64,000 bases of DNA from Stichopus chloronotus (taxonomy: Eukaryota; Echinodermata; Holothuroidea; Aspidochirotida; Stichopodidae): NCBI GenBank assembly GCA_021234535.1, contig CM037830.1, positions 6,980,170-7,044,169 on the forward strand. The letters run 5' to 3'. The notes under the pieces were generated by a model that saw nothing but the letters and a program-made list of their open reading frames with translations, had not been told where the DNA came from and did no database searches. Below, piece by piece: positions 38,997 through 52,487 of this stretch (its first letter is position 1; each line of letters starts with the position of its first letter). A program made the translations under genes and the position numbers.

Positions 38997-40141
38997 TTCT
39001 GTTACAATAGATTACAGATTTTTTTCTCTGTGGTTACAATGATCTATTTTTTTTCTCTTTGTGACACAATGGGACCATCGTAGGCGACAACTCATCATTT
39101 ATAAAAGAATTGCTTGTTTTCCTACAGAACGTAGAAAATTTCAAAATGTTGTCACTTCCAAAGTAATGTAGTCACGTATGACCTATTAGCTTAGTTTCCA
39201 GATCACGTACTGTACGATATAAACACAAACTGTATACTTATGTAGGACAAATTGGTTCTTGCACGTTGGGCAGCCTGCTAAAAATACCCCCAAACCTGTA
39301 ACGGTATAAACGACTCCTAAATTTGAACTTTCAAAAAGCAAATAAATTTCAAGTTTCTTACTTTTAAAGGTATATATCTCATCGCAAAATTATTTACAAA
39401 GTGAAGTGTACCACAGATTCCAAATTTGCAACTGAAATTATTGATAACCTTCTAAAAAGATAAAAAAAAAAAAACACTAACTTCACTCCTTTAGCTTGTG
39501 CGCACCAGCTACGTGGGAAATGTTCAGGAAACCAGTAAAATGCTATTGCACAGTAAAGATTTAAAGCTTCAAAATATGAAATGGTATGCAGTAAACGAAT
39601 CATGGAGGGAGATTAGTTACTTTATCATAGATAACAATAGAATGAATAGCACGGATGTGATGTTCCTGAAAGAACAGTTATAACCCAGAGGTCTCAAATC
39701 TTGATTGCAACTAAAATAGTTTGATAGGATTAGTTTGGACTTATGCCTTCAGTGAATTTATAAGTGATTATCTAAACGGATCACCGCGAATATGCAGCAC
39801 ATATAAGTATTTTGTATAATTTTCATACATCATATAATTAGAAAAGATAGATATGTAAATCACATTCACGCAAACTTGCATACGAAACTCTGGCAGGAGG
39901 GGACTGAAATAAATATGTTAGTGAAATACATCACTGTTGATGACTGAGAAGTTACAGTTGAGTTTTCCTTCATACGTTGACAGAAAATAAAAGGAAAATA
40001 TTAAGTTCATCTTCATTTTCCATTAAAGATTCCAGTCCAGGAGTATACATACTGTTACTGTGGATGTTCTCAGTCACAAGTTAAAATGCCCTGCAACGCT
40101 GGTGTTTAAGAGACTTATCATGGCTTAAGTGTAACCGCGGA

Positions 40142-40750
40142 ATGACTACCAACATTTATTTACTACATTTCTCTACTTTTTTTCAGCTGACAGACAGTCT
40201 ATACAAAGGAGAATTTCAGCGTATTAGTGGGGACTCTAAATGTCTTCCTTTTTTTGTACCTTTCATGACTTGTGCGCCCGTTAAATCAAACCTCTCCGTA
40301 TTTGCGGTGAAAGAAAACGCTCACTCGATAACCGCAACAAAAGTTCTACCTGACGAGTGCACCGGACTTTGCCTACATCGCGAATGTGCCTTAGCCAATG
40401 TTGTGTCCAAGACACGAACGAATCACAATACCAATGCAGTTTTAATGAGTCTTTGTCAGGGGTATATCATCCACCCAAATTTAACCAAATCGATAATTAC
40501 GGATATGTACATAAATCTTAACCACCGGCTCAAATGGTGCTCAGGTGGTTATTGGCTTCTTTTCTTGAAAGACAAGCAGCTTTTAAAAAGGAAGTCCTCT
40601 AAATGCATGCATGATAATAATAATTTCTGGAGAAACGTTCACTTCGCTCTTGTTTTAAGGCATCTAAATACCAAGGAGATAGAGAGAGAGAATTCTTCCT
40701 TTGAAAGGATCGGTGAACACAATGATCAATCCCTTGCAGAGTCAACTTAA
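40142..40750 (+). CDS. Unrecognised 202-codon ORF, coding status unknown
   Basis: Longest open frame in the window outside the SLC6 exons. It starts at ATG 40142 and ends at a stop at 40748-40750. I recognise no domain. It has 11 Cys, no clear signal peptide and no long hydrophobic segment, and its C-terminal half is basic and Asn-rich. A pyrimidine tract and AG (ctttttttcag) end at about position 40186 inside the frame, so part of it could instead be a spliced terminal exon. In a sequence this A+T-rich an open frame this long is uncommon but can occur by chance. No neighbouring exon was found to support it. Confidence 0.25.
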   Translation: MTTNIYLLHFSTFFQLTDSLYKGEFQRISGDSKCLPFFVPFMTCAPVKSNLSVFAVKENAHSITATKVLPDECTGLCLHRECALANVVSKTRTNHNTNAVLMSLCQGYIIHPNLTKSIITDMYINLNHRLKWCSGGYWLLFLKDKQLLKRKSSKCMHDNNNFWRNVHFALVLRHLNTKEIERENSSFERIGEHNDQSLAEST

Positions 40751-43700
40751 ACCTCGTCAATCTTACACAGGTGGCTTTTAAGTCTCAATGAACCTCTTTT
40801 AAGTACGCCTATAAAATGATGATACAAACAAAGAAAAGGAACTTGTGAAGTTAAAAGCCACTTTAGCGACATCATCATTCATGTGAAATTTCTATGTATT
40901 TATGTGGTCTATATATGTGCTATGTAAGTCACGTTCAAGTCGATGTGCGGTGATGAACGATTTCTGATATACCTATAGATCCTTATTATACCCTTTTGCT
41001 TTTTTGTTTTTATATTTTATTTGTGTGTGTAGTTGCGTGTATGCTTGTGTATATTTTTTATTTTTAGTTTTTAGTACGTTCAAGTTTTCGTTTGTTTCCC
41101 AAGAGCGAAGTCGACTATGATATTCTATTCCATTACATTCCAAAAGGTTTACTCAATCCATGCAGTATACATTGATATCTTCATGGCGTGTTATACCGGT
41201 TCATATCCACCAATAAGGTCGACAAGTGACACCCCCATAGAGCAAATCGTGACCGCAAGTTTCTTCAGGAATTTTATCCTGTGCTGATTGGTCAAGGTTG
41301 GAAAGGACTCAGGCTTCACAAGTATTTATCCACCCCACCCACCCCCACCCAAAAAAAAAAAAAAGAACAATACCAACGCAATTTCTCTGTCAGCAACCGT
41401 TCAAAGTTGGTCGACGTCAATCAACAGAAATTATTTTTATCTATTTTGTCTTATTTCTTGACCTTCGTCTTCAGCGTTCTCTGTCTCTGTCGTTTTCTCC
41501 TGCCTTTTTTTTTTGTCTTAACTCTTTTCGTTTAATCGTCAAACGGCGTTACATTACTGTGGAATTCACACACGTCAGAACTGTCACAAATTACTCAAGT
41601 AGTGTTCCCACTTGGGTAATAATCTTAAGAACGATTACTACATGTCAAACTTAAACGCTTTAAATAAACATTTTTTTCCATCACTCACACTGGACATCTG
41701 CTTGCACATATTTTACTTTTCCATAATTAATCGCACACATTTGCAAATATTTCGATCTCCTTACTACTAAATATAACCACAATTAGTCACGCAACGGTGT
41801 CCTTCCTAGTTTAAAAAAATGGAGTATCCCGCAATTTTTAGTAGACAAAAATAACTGTGATTAGTACAGAAATAGGTCAAATTGAATACATGCCAAACCA
41901 CGCAGAGCAACAGAAAATTAAAGCAGTTTTGGAATCATAATATGCCATGTCTTACAAGGTAAATAAAAACATCTGGTGGGGTCAGAACTAAGCCAATGTA
42001 TATCAGAATTTTAAATGGAAAACATATTTTAAAAATATATTTAACGAAGTTGAGTATACGCTGAGAATATTATGATAACAAATGGAAACGAGTGGATCCA
42101 TCCACGCTGGGCTTTATGGTAAAAATATATGTTTTAAAGAAATTACAAAAAAATTAATTACTATGAGAATATTTGTTTATGGTAACATAACCCTGATAAA
42201 GGTTTCTATCCTTCAAACTCGCATTTCTGTCATGGATAATGTGAATGGATTTTTATGTAGCTGGAATGCAATAGGTGTATGTGCAGGATGAATCATGATA
42301 TTTCTCTATACTATCTATTTGCTCTTCTTACCTTATGACTGTAAACCATATTTATTTTACAGAAAGGCTATAGTTCCATTTATCAATGAATTCTAACACT
42401 TACATTGGAACTGGCTGAGAGATACATTGATAATGGGGATATTTGGTCATGTTACTGTACAATTCATGAAGATTCATGAAGGTGTAAATATACATAATTA
42501 TGGTGATATGAAATATTAATGTCGAAATGTTACGCCAAATAGATATACTTCAACAGAAATATCAACCCAAACAATCACGTTCGAGGTTAATTTGTATTTT
42601 TGTTGTTTCAGTAAATATCTTGCTTCCAATAATGTTTCGAATACGAGATTTTTGTCTTAACAACAGATTGATTTAACAAATAATCTTTATTAAATACTTT
42701 AGTTTATTCAGTGGTGTAGCCTATCAATCACTAACTATTATTTGTATTAAACATAACCAACTTGTGACTAGTTTTACAATACGGTGCATTATTTCACCAG
42801 ATTCATTCTTGTTTATCTGTAAATTTCTAATCTATGTAATCGTCATTTTTTCCGTTATGGAGTCAAACTTCGAAGCTAATACAACTAAAGTTTTAACAGC
42901 TTTGAACTAAAATAAAACCTGTTTCAAATGGTCATTAAAATTGTAACCTTACACTAAGACAATGTTCATTGCTTCTTTATTTTGTGTAATGCTCAGTTGT
43001 TTTGATATGTCTATTACCGTTTCTCATTAAATTGGAAAATGTAAAAAAAAATAGTATTGTGCGTCTATGGCTTGCAACTAATTTACTCTGACTTTACGTT
43101 TTGTTAGGTATTATGGGTCGAGGCCTGCCACCCACCGTACACTTTCTTGGGATTTCCCCTCAAAACCACTGACACCGTATTCCTTTTCTCCGACCTTTGT
43201 GGCTAGTGAGCACACGAGAAGTAAGGGTGGGCATTTATCTTCCATTGCGGTTTTTTTTTATTTAGAAATTCACGTGAGAATATTTCGAAGTGCTAAAATA
43301 GGAGCACATTTTTTCTTTGGTTGCAACACGTAGAAAATGTTTGCCGTTATTTCCCTAAACCAGAACGGTACTTTCACTCTATTCCTTGTCGTAATTTACT
43401 AACGTGGGTGAGTTAGGGTTTGTGGTCAACCCATAACATGTGTACCTGCACCGTCTATAGAAGATGAACGCCGTGGGTGGTGGAAACTCAATTGATGTCA
43501 ACTTGATTGCAATGACAATGAGACAATGGCAACATTGGATCTTGGGAATGATAAAGAGGATAAGAAACCAACTCGTTGCCGAGCTTACGGACTGAACTTT
43601 ACCCTTAGCGTCGAAGAGATACGTACAGGATCTTTGCAACCACAACGGTAAACTCACAGTGTGTGTACCTCAGAGTATATGGTCTACGTTCTTTTTAACT

Positions 43701-45016
43701 GCATGCAGGTTTTTGCGTCAATACGTACGTCGTGTTGGACTATAGGCAATAGCCTATACACATTATTGCTACGTGGGGAAATCTGCTATGAACAAAAAGA
43801 ACAGCTGTTGCACGTACGAGTTCTGTTAACAATGTGACCTTCACAGAAGAGCAGAATTCTCCTCATAGAAAACATTAAAAGTAGACAAATTCAGGTCAGA
43901 GTTACATATATGAGATGTTGACCCAATTAACCTGTGTTCATGTACGTCATGTCAGAATCCGCCCTTTATTTTCATTGGAATCACTCCGAAGCCACTGGCT
44001 TCAGAAGAACATTTGAAGGACAATTAGTTTCCAGTCAGTTAGGTATTACGTATAGCCTTCCCTCCTTGCAAATCAAGATTTTCTCAGTCACAAAGTAAGA
44101 AGTGGTCTCCATTTTAATGTATTTGATGAAATGATACTCGAAGAATGCTCGATGGATCATTGATACTTTGATGGTTTATTTGACGCAGAATTCATGAAAA
44201 TCCGTTATTTCAAATAGCGAATTTTGTTGACAAATTTGACTTTATCTGCCCCGCAGTGAAGGAAATGAATGTCATTGGTGGTACGGAATTTCCTGCCAAT
44301 TGCATCACCTTGGTAAGCACTTCAAGCAATGAAAATCAAAACGACAGTAGGATTATAGGGGCGACATGTCAGGTTGTCACTGGGACATGATTGGGCATGA
44401 CATAGCAGTTTTAGTGGGGGTGAGATTCATATAAGAGGGCATCGGTGAAAAGAAAATTTTGAGGTAAAAAGAAAAAGAAACAGAAAAAAGATAGAAGTAA
44501 CTGTTACAATTAATGTCAACTTAATGGACACAGATAGTTTAGACGAAAACTGGAAAAATAACGAATGTAAACCTGAAGGAGCTCAAAACATTTTCCTCTC
44601 CAAAATTTGTTCATATGTATTCCCACAATGCACCAGTAACCGGCATTTATAAACTTTATAAATGAACGGTGTGCAACCAACTATGTTATATTGCATATAT
44701 GGATGGTTTTATTATGACTTTTTTTTCACCATCATCCCAGTGATTAGGATAAGAGACCTTCATAAACAAATACCTCGAAATGGTGCTGCAAGTTGATGCT
44801 GCAGTATGTTCAGTTGATACTCTTTTGAGCAGTTGTTTCCTTTTCTTCCAAATTTCCTGCTCTGTTCATCCTTCTGACACCTAGCGTTGAAAACAATGGT
44901 TTCGAGTAATCAATCATAGTCGCTATAGTTCCCTATTGTTTTAAGCAGTTTTTCAACTGTACAATCGGTGACAGATCGGACGGTCTTATCTTCACTGTGC
45001 ATTTACATTCGTGTAT

Positions 45017-45067
45017 AGATCTATAGCCATTATAGATCTATAGCCATTGTAGATCTATAGCCATTAT
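45017..45067 (+). repeat. 17-bp tandem repeat, three copies
   Basis: The unit AGATCTATAGCCATTAT is repeated three times head to tail, with a single A-to-G change in the middle unit. Confidence 0.95.
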
Positions 45068-45284
45068 AGTAATATAATCACATCTTGCCCTCTAGTAAGG
45101 AAGACGTTAACTTGTGAAGGATAGCTTCGTGATCACATATAGCCTAACTGCCAGCAAAAGTGTGACAGTTGAAGCTGCGGGATGAGACTGGTGGTGTGCC
45201 CTATATATGTTCTACTATTATTAGAAGTTAGATGCAATTCCGCTTAAGTTTAAGAAACAACAATATGAGATTAAAGGAAGATTT

Positions 45285-45730
45285 CACTTACAATTTGAAT
45301 GGGTTATTATAAATAAAGGGAAACAATTTTCACTGCAGGCATTTGAAACCCTAAAATGCCATCATTTTGTTCCTAACTCAATGATATGCTGTTGAAGAAA
45401 GATTTCCCTTGTCAGGAAAGATTTCCAGTCGCTTGAAGGCTGCAAAAATGCCACGTAACAGAGGCAATTTGTTACAATTTTAGTGTCTTACAAGTCTTTG
45501 TGTCTTACAATTCCACCCTTACAGGGAAAATGCAGATTGGGTACATTGTAGATTTACCTAAAAATGTTGTGGAAATTAGGGTAACATCTCATAAACTATC
45601 GTAATGTTTCGTTCAGCACAGTCAAGATTACAACGAAAGCAAAGAATATTCAAGTGATTGTGCCAGGATGACATCACAAAGTTCTCAAACTGCAATGTAC
45701 TATTTTGAAATAGATGATTTTTTGAAAATT
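45285..45730 (-). repeat. Dispersed repeat family, copy 3 (reverse orientation)
   Basis: The reverse complement carries the same landmarks as copy 2, including TGTGATGTCA, the shared string GTAATCTTGACTGT-like segment, CCTGCAGTGAAAA and terminal AATAACCC. It lies in the gene-poor spacer between genes A and B. Confidence 0.7.
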
Positions 45731-48700
45731 CGTAACTTCTAAATTTAACATGCTATTGTGGCTTTTAGCAATAAAGTAAGAAAAATATTTCTAATATTTA
45801 TGAAATATAAATATTACTCAGTGGCCAATCCCTTTTAAGGGTGTTCTTGAAAATGTAGGCATTCTTGCTTTAGCCTGTTAGTTTACCTATGCAGACAATC
45901 GACAAAAGTCAGGAAACCAATAATTGAAATAATAAGTTTTTGATCACATCATATTTTGTGATAAATTATGCAAACATTCAAATTCATTTAAAATATTGAC
46001 GTATCAACATGTCACCCGTTTTATATTCTATCCTTAAATTAAGGTGAAAGCATTTGTGTCTTCGCTTTGATGTTGGTTGTGTATCAACAGTAAAAATGTT
46101 TCTCACCAGAAAAGCGAGTGACGAATGTCTCTGAAACGTTGTTACGCATACGTAGTGCGTCTAACAGTAATTTTTGTTTAAAGTTTCGTCCGATTAAGAT
46201 TAAGGAATGGATTGTCTTGCGCTGCGAAGGTCAAAGGCCCTTTTGGATCAACTGACGGAAGTCTACATTTGAAAGTCAAGAATCTGTGGAACCAAAACTA
46301 GAACGAACATTGAACAAATCATTCACCACATGTGGCATTCTGTTCATACTCAGTGAAGTAAAGTAATCAACCATTCGGTATCAAGATGTGACGTACTGGC
46401 TTGCCACTTTATCTCTTCAGCAATGGGAGAACGGACCGGTGAGTACAATAATCATGGTACTTTTAACTTCAAGAAAATTAACCACGTGCAGGGTCTTCAG
46501 TGTACTTTGAGGAGGAAGGGGAGGGGAAAGGGTGAATAAACAATGACCAACGCTGCCTTTAAGTGGTTTCCCATGCATTATTACTATTACCGATGACAAG
46601 ATTATAAGGTTACGAGGTCACGTGTTTCTCCTCGCAATATCATCAGCTAGTTTGTGAATGCCTCAGCAGGGACGAAGGCAATTTGCAAAGATTTTCGTCA
46701 TTCCGGCAAAATATAGCGTGCATGCAACATGCAGAGAACCACAATTAGAATCACATTGGCTAGGAACAGTTGTACACACGTTAAGGCACCATATTGTAGT
46801 AGACATAGCCTTCAACTTAGTCTCTCCGCGTGCAACTCAGCAAGATGCAGCCATTCGCCCTCACTATTCTCTGATCAGTGATGTTGACCTTTTCGTTCCA
46901 CACCATTTTGAACGAATGATTGAAAGGAATTATGTGATAGGAGTATTAATGATCATGCTTTGATAAAATGATTTGAGAAACATGGGATCAATCCGCGGCC
47001 TCTACTTCCTTCTTTTCATCCTTTTTTTTTTCTTTTAGGCGTTGGGGTAGAATTAATTCATATTCCTCAACACGACTCAGAATTAAATCACAATATGTTG
47101 TATATATTGCTTTAAAATGGTTAATCAATTGCACGAGCTTCTTCATAACATATTTCTGCATGGAGTAAAGATTGACTATAACTCGATTCTATCTCTTTGT
47201 TGTCCTATCAAGGAGTTGGAATTCCCATGTTATGTTATTATCAAATATGTAGGTATATGTCACATGAAATAAACGGGACATATCATCAACACATGCTTAC
47301 AGCTTACTTCCTTTTAATGCAAGATAATGCCGGTTGTGGCCAGTGAAGATTGCACACGGTCAGTATCACCTAGCAAGTTGTTTTTGCCAATGTAATTGAT
47401 AACAAACTTTCCCTTTGGCCGACTGAGATGAGCTACCACGATTTTCACTATAGAAGGTAGCCCTTCTTTTCACGTTTCCGAAGAACAGCTGGGATTTTTC
47501 GAAGGAACTTAATATTTTTGCAAGAATATTTGCAAGAGAAAATCTTTGAAATGAAAGGAACAATCTTGCTGCGAAATGAATATATTGACCTGTAACCACA
47601 GCATTGGTGTTTGGTTTAATGTGTACCAGAATTGAAAGTTTATTGTTCTATTTAGATCAGGGATATCCAAGAAGAGCATCACATCAAGTAGCTAAGGTTT
47701 TTCGTACTTTGAATAAAGCTATTCGAGTTGGAGCAAACTGCTCAAAAACGATAGAAGTGATACCTGTTAAAGATTATCCGTCGAAGTAAGATAGACAGTG
47801 AAAATCTTTCTGTGAGGTTCACTAAGTATTCATTTCTTAATAGTTTATATGATTATTCACCGTAGTCAATATAACGCATGCCTCAAGCTGAAAATTGTGC
47901 TTCAAATTCATTTTTACATATATTCCTGTAATCAATTTATCTTCCCCACGCTTTGTTATTGTTGTGGTGTTGTCGTAAGCAGAAACATGGAGGTGTTTTT
48001 TTTTTCCTAGGGAAGGTGGACAAGGAACTTTTTAGAAGAGGGGACACCATCACCTCCTAAACACGCACACAAATTATAAAAAAAAGGCTACACCATCCAA
48101 AATCGAAGCATAAATTTCCATAATACCTGTGTTTTAAAACGTAAAGAAACTTTACCTGAAGTTAACAATGCCAGAGAGACTGGGGGAGTGTCACTTCCTG
48201 CAATTCCAGAGGCATTTTTTATCAAAATATTTTCTCAGATGATCCCGAAACCCTTCAATATCAAATCGACGTCCATGAGCAGTAACATAATTATCTAATT
48301 AAAAGGCCATTTGTTTGTTCAAGTTCATATTGTGGATGAGCTTACTTCCAGAATTAATGATCTTGCCACTTGGTACAACATACTGACGACGACGAACGCA
48401 GAATAATTTCGGGCAATCATACATGAATTGCTTTAATGTTCTTTTACCAACATCCTTTTGGTCAATACCAGCCCTCCCTCCCCCTCTCCTCTTCCCAAAC
48501 GCACACAAACACAACTTCCCTGACAATGCTCGTCATACATAACTTGGACAAAAAAGTTCATGAACAATATCTTTTGCGGTGCCAAATTATAGACTTCTCT
48601 ATCTCAATCCCTATAATTCTTCAAGAAAAGATTGAACTTGTCATCAACTTTAGTCAGACAGGCACAGGTCATCCTACGAACAATTCACTCCATGAAGCCA

Positions 48701-51700
48701 ATATGACAAAATCACTTAAACATTATTCCGAACATTCTTATAAATCCTCCCTAGTCACCCCAAAGTTGATCTATTTTCAGTACCGTCATGTTTAAATGAT
48801 ATAACAATTGGATTGGCCACGTATAGCAGCGACAATCTACCCCCCCCCCCACACACACACCCAAAATAATAATAATGACGAAAAAAGAGGGAGGGGGAAA
48901 TTAAAAAAATCGTGGTGGGTAATGCCTGCAGTGCAGAACAATACTTTGCTAACAATGCAGGTTGAGCAATTCTCCGCTTTCTTGACCCTGTTTTACTATT
49001 TGTAGCTTGGTCTACATGAAATTGTTTTGTTTTGGATTTCTTTTTCTTCTTCATTGTTTGATTTATGTCACATTAGGGCACAACCCCCCCCCCCCCCCAA
49101 CTGGAAACCAAAGATAAGATTTGACACATCCCCTACTTTTAGATTCAATTTATATTGACTAGTGTGGGTTGACACACTCCTCCCTCTGACTTACTGGTAT
49201 TAGTAAACAAAGGCAAACAAACGAATGCTAGTAACCTGATAACATCAGCATTCGTTCCCTTGTAAACAGGTTTGCTACGTATGATGATGCTGGCAGGGTG
49301 TAGGTGGAACAGAACCTTTAATGCAAAAGACAAATTAGCTTTCGTGGGGTATAGACAAAATAAGGGTAATGTTTATTTATAGAGTTTTTCTCCTCAGTTT
49401 ATAGATAACAGATCTGTCCATTGTTTTAGGTGGGATTTGTAGAGACAAAATACAAAAGTTCATTTGGTTTTGTTTATCTACACTGGTTCATACCTGTTGA
49501 AGTGGGCAAGGCTGATTCATTTTTGTTGGAGCGGTACTGTACTTTCTGTGTCCGTGACATGAATCGTGGACGGCAATCTGCATTCTTTGCTTAGCCAAGG
49601 AAATATTCCAAAAAAAGGCGGTTGTTATTCAGTCAAAGTCAAATTGCCCTTAAATATTACCCTTGAACATTAAATATTCCAATATAGTTCCAATATTTTG
49701 TTAATCGGTGTATCAGATCACCTGATTTTACAGGATGACGTCACCTTGTTTATCATATGTCGATTATTGCAGCAGGCATAGTTTTTTTTTTTCTTTTTTT
49801 TATTCATGCTCCCAAAAATAAATCTTTCACAAACTTCCGACTTTTACTAGACCAGACCAGCAAACCATACAGTTTGAATATCCGAATACGCCCTTCCACG
49901 ATGAGAAGGTCTCACGGCAAATTTTTCAGCCTATCAGCCAGTTTTAATGGCTCAGAAATAACTGCGCGAAGTATGGACTGCCCCGAGGGCCGGGAAGAGG
50001 GTTTACATCAAGTTTGATCGTCGTCTATCATCATATGTGTTAGTCACTGTCGTGTTTGGGTGATGCAATAGGCACTGATTGGTCTGAAAAAAAAAAAATA
50101 AAACATCTGGAGCATTGACACTACTTCGTCATCACGAAAGCGAGCTTATCATCAAAAGTATCAAAGGTCTTCTGTCATCTTTGTGAACGGTTCGCCCTAA
50201 TCAACTGTTTATATCTCTGTACTCACAGATTCGACCTTTGTCCACAAACTTGTGAGGTAACTCACTGAGGTTACAGGTACTGAGTATACGGAGGCAGAGA
50301 GAGATAAAAAAGAGATATGCAATACTAGTAGTAGGCGACAAATATTTGGGGTTGCCATGGGGATGATGCAGGAGTTACAGTGACCAGTCCCCTTCCGCCA
50401 TCTTTACAATGATGAGCATATGGGTATATGTAATTCAAATTATCATGGCCAACAAAACAAATTCTTAAAACAGAAATTACAGTTCAATTACACTGTTTTG
50501 AGGCATTAGTCCTTTTCATATGTAGAAATGAGAATTAATCTCCTTTCACAGAAATGAGATATTGACACTTTTTATGTAGTTAGACATCAATTAAACGTCT
50601 TAATAAAGTAAACACTTGACAATTCTAATTATGGACAATTTCGAACGTTACAGGGTTTGTATAGAATTTGAACACATATTTTTGCAGAACTGCTGTGTAT
50701 AAGATGTCTCCATGGCTAACCAACCTTTGTTTTTAGGAAGACTACAACAGTTTCCTTGCAATTTATGAATCAGACATACATTGCCACACTGTAGCATTCA
50801 ATTGCATTGTGATGAAGAACCCTGGGACGCGAAAACATTGCCAAATCGCTGATTTGAGAGATGAAATTTACAGTACGCTATAGTCATGTATGTGTTTAAC
50901 GGTTTTCGTGAAAGCAAATATCTTCACGTTCTTACTTATATTACAAATATAATCTTTCCCTTAAATATGAACTTGATATAATATAACTAGCCCCGTGTGC
51001 ATTGCAGCTACAATGAGAGTGAGTTCAAAGCATTAGGGTAAGCACCAATGCACATTTACTTTCATAAATCCATATAGGCCTATCGTTATATAGATATAAT
51101 GCACATGTATTGTGTTGTCGAGGTGTAGGAAATGAGTGTAGATCTGTCAGAAAAAATAGATTGGAATACTTTGGAAATTGCATTCATTATTAAACAAATC
51201 AGTAATAGGTGAAAGGTTAAAGGTAGAAGGTTGCAACGTAAGAATGTTTGATTCAGTTGTTTACTGTAATTGTTACACTTGCATATTATCACAAGAGATT
51301 CCAGCAATTTTATAACTCCACTTTAAAAAAAAAAATACGTCCCACGGAAAAATGGCAAACCCAATTGACACTTTGGGCCCTTACTCCCACGCTTGTTTAC
51401 CCATTCCCATCCCTTTCAATAAAGTCATTGTTCTATTTACCTTCACCTGATTTGGTTTTGTGTAAATGTAGCATTTTTCTTCTAAAATCTATACTGCATG
51501 TTAAAGTTATCATCGTTTCAATTTCTTTGAAAAACAATGGCATCATTTAATTTAGGCTATCCTGTTTTCATCAATAATATCAATAGACTAAGTTCAGTTT
51601 CTCACTGTCTCACCTCCAGCCACGCACAACCACACTGAGCTGTGATTAATGTCAAAGTCTTGATATATGGACCTACACAAGTTTTACCGAACCAAAAATG

Positions 51701-52393
51701 TTGTTGCTCCCGTCCAAAGTGTACCAATCGATATTCACTTCATATCAAAGTTTTAAGTGTACCTCAAGTCGAACATTTCAGAAGAAATACGTCACAAATC
51801 TGAAAAATCAGTTCAGCTGGTCTAATTGCCATCTTCACAGAACGTGATCTGAGAAATGAAATGTTGAAGTTTATTCATTCACATTGTAATGTCAGATTGC
51901 ACATTAATGTGTGATGTCATTCTTGTACTACCCAAATTACTCTCTTTGTTTTTCTTTGTTTTCTTGAAAGCCATCGCACTTTGTCATAAAATGGGATCAA
52001 CGTCTCACTCTCTTCATACGACATGTTATGTTATTTTCATTTGAAAAGGTAACAACAGCAACTAATGTGTCATCACAAATAATTGCCCAACCTACTGTTT
52101 GAAATTGAGAGTAAATGAACTTCAACATTTTGCATTTCGACAAAGGACCACGCTTTGAGGATGGGAGCTAGATGAGTGAGATTTATTTTTCAACACGTAA
52201 AATATATTTGTATATTTTGTTGTAATTGTAAATTTTATGTACCCTGTAAAATCGAAGTAGACCAACTTTAAAGAAAGTGTTAATTCTTTGACGACTTTCG
52301 TCAAATTTGATCGGAACCTAAGACGTATCATAGGCATCTATCTACAGAAGTCACAAATTTGCATACCTAGCCCATGTTTATTCACGTTGCAGA

Positions 52394-52487
52394 TGTAAGA
52401 TAGGAATTTGCCTGTATAATGGTCCATCTTTGATGGAATTTGTAAGATAGGAATTTGCCTCTAAAATGTTCAATATTTGATGGATTT
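52394..52487 (+). repeat. 47-bp tandem duplication, two copies
   Basis: Both copies begin TGTAAGATAGGAATTTGCCT and contain TTTGATGGA at the same offset. The copies have diverged at several inner positions. There is no gap between them. Confidence 0.9.
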
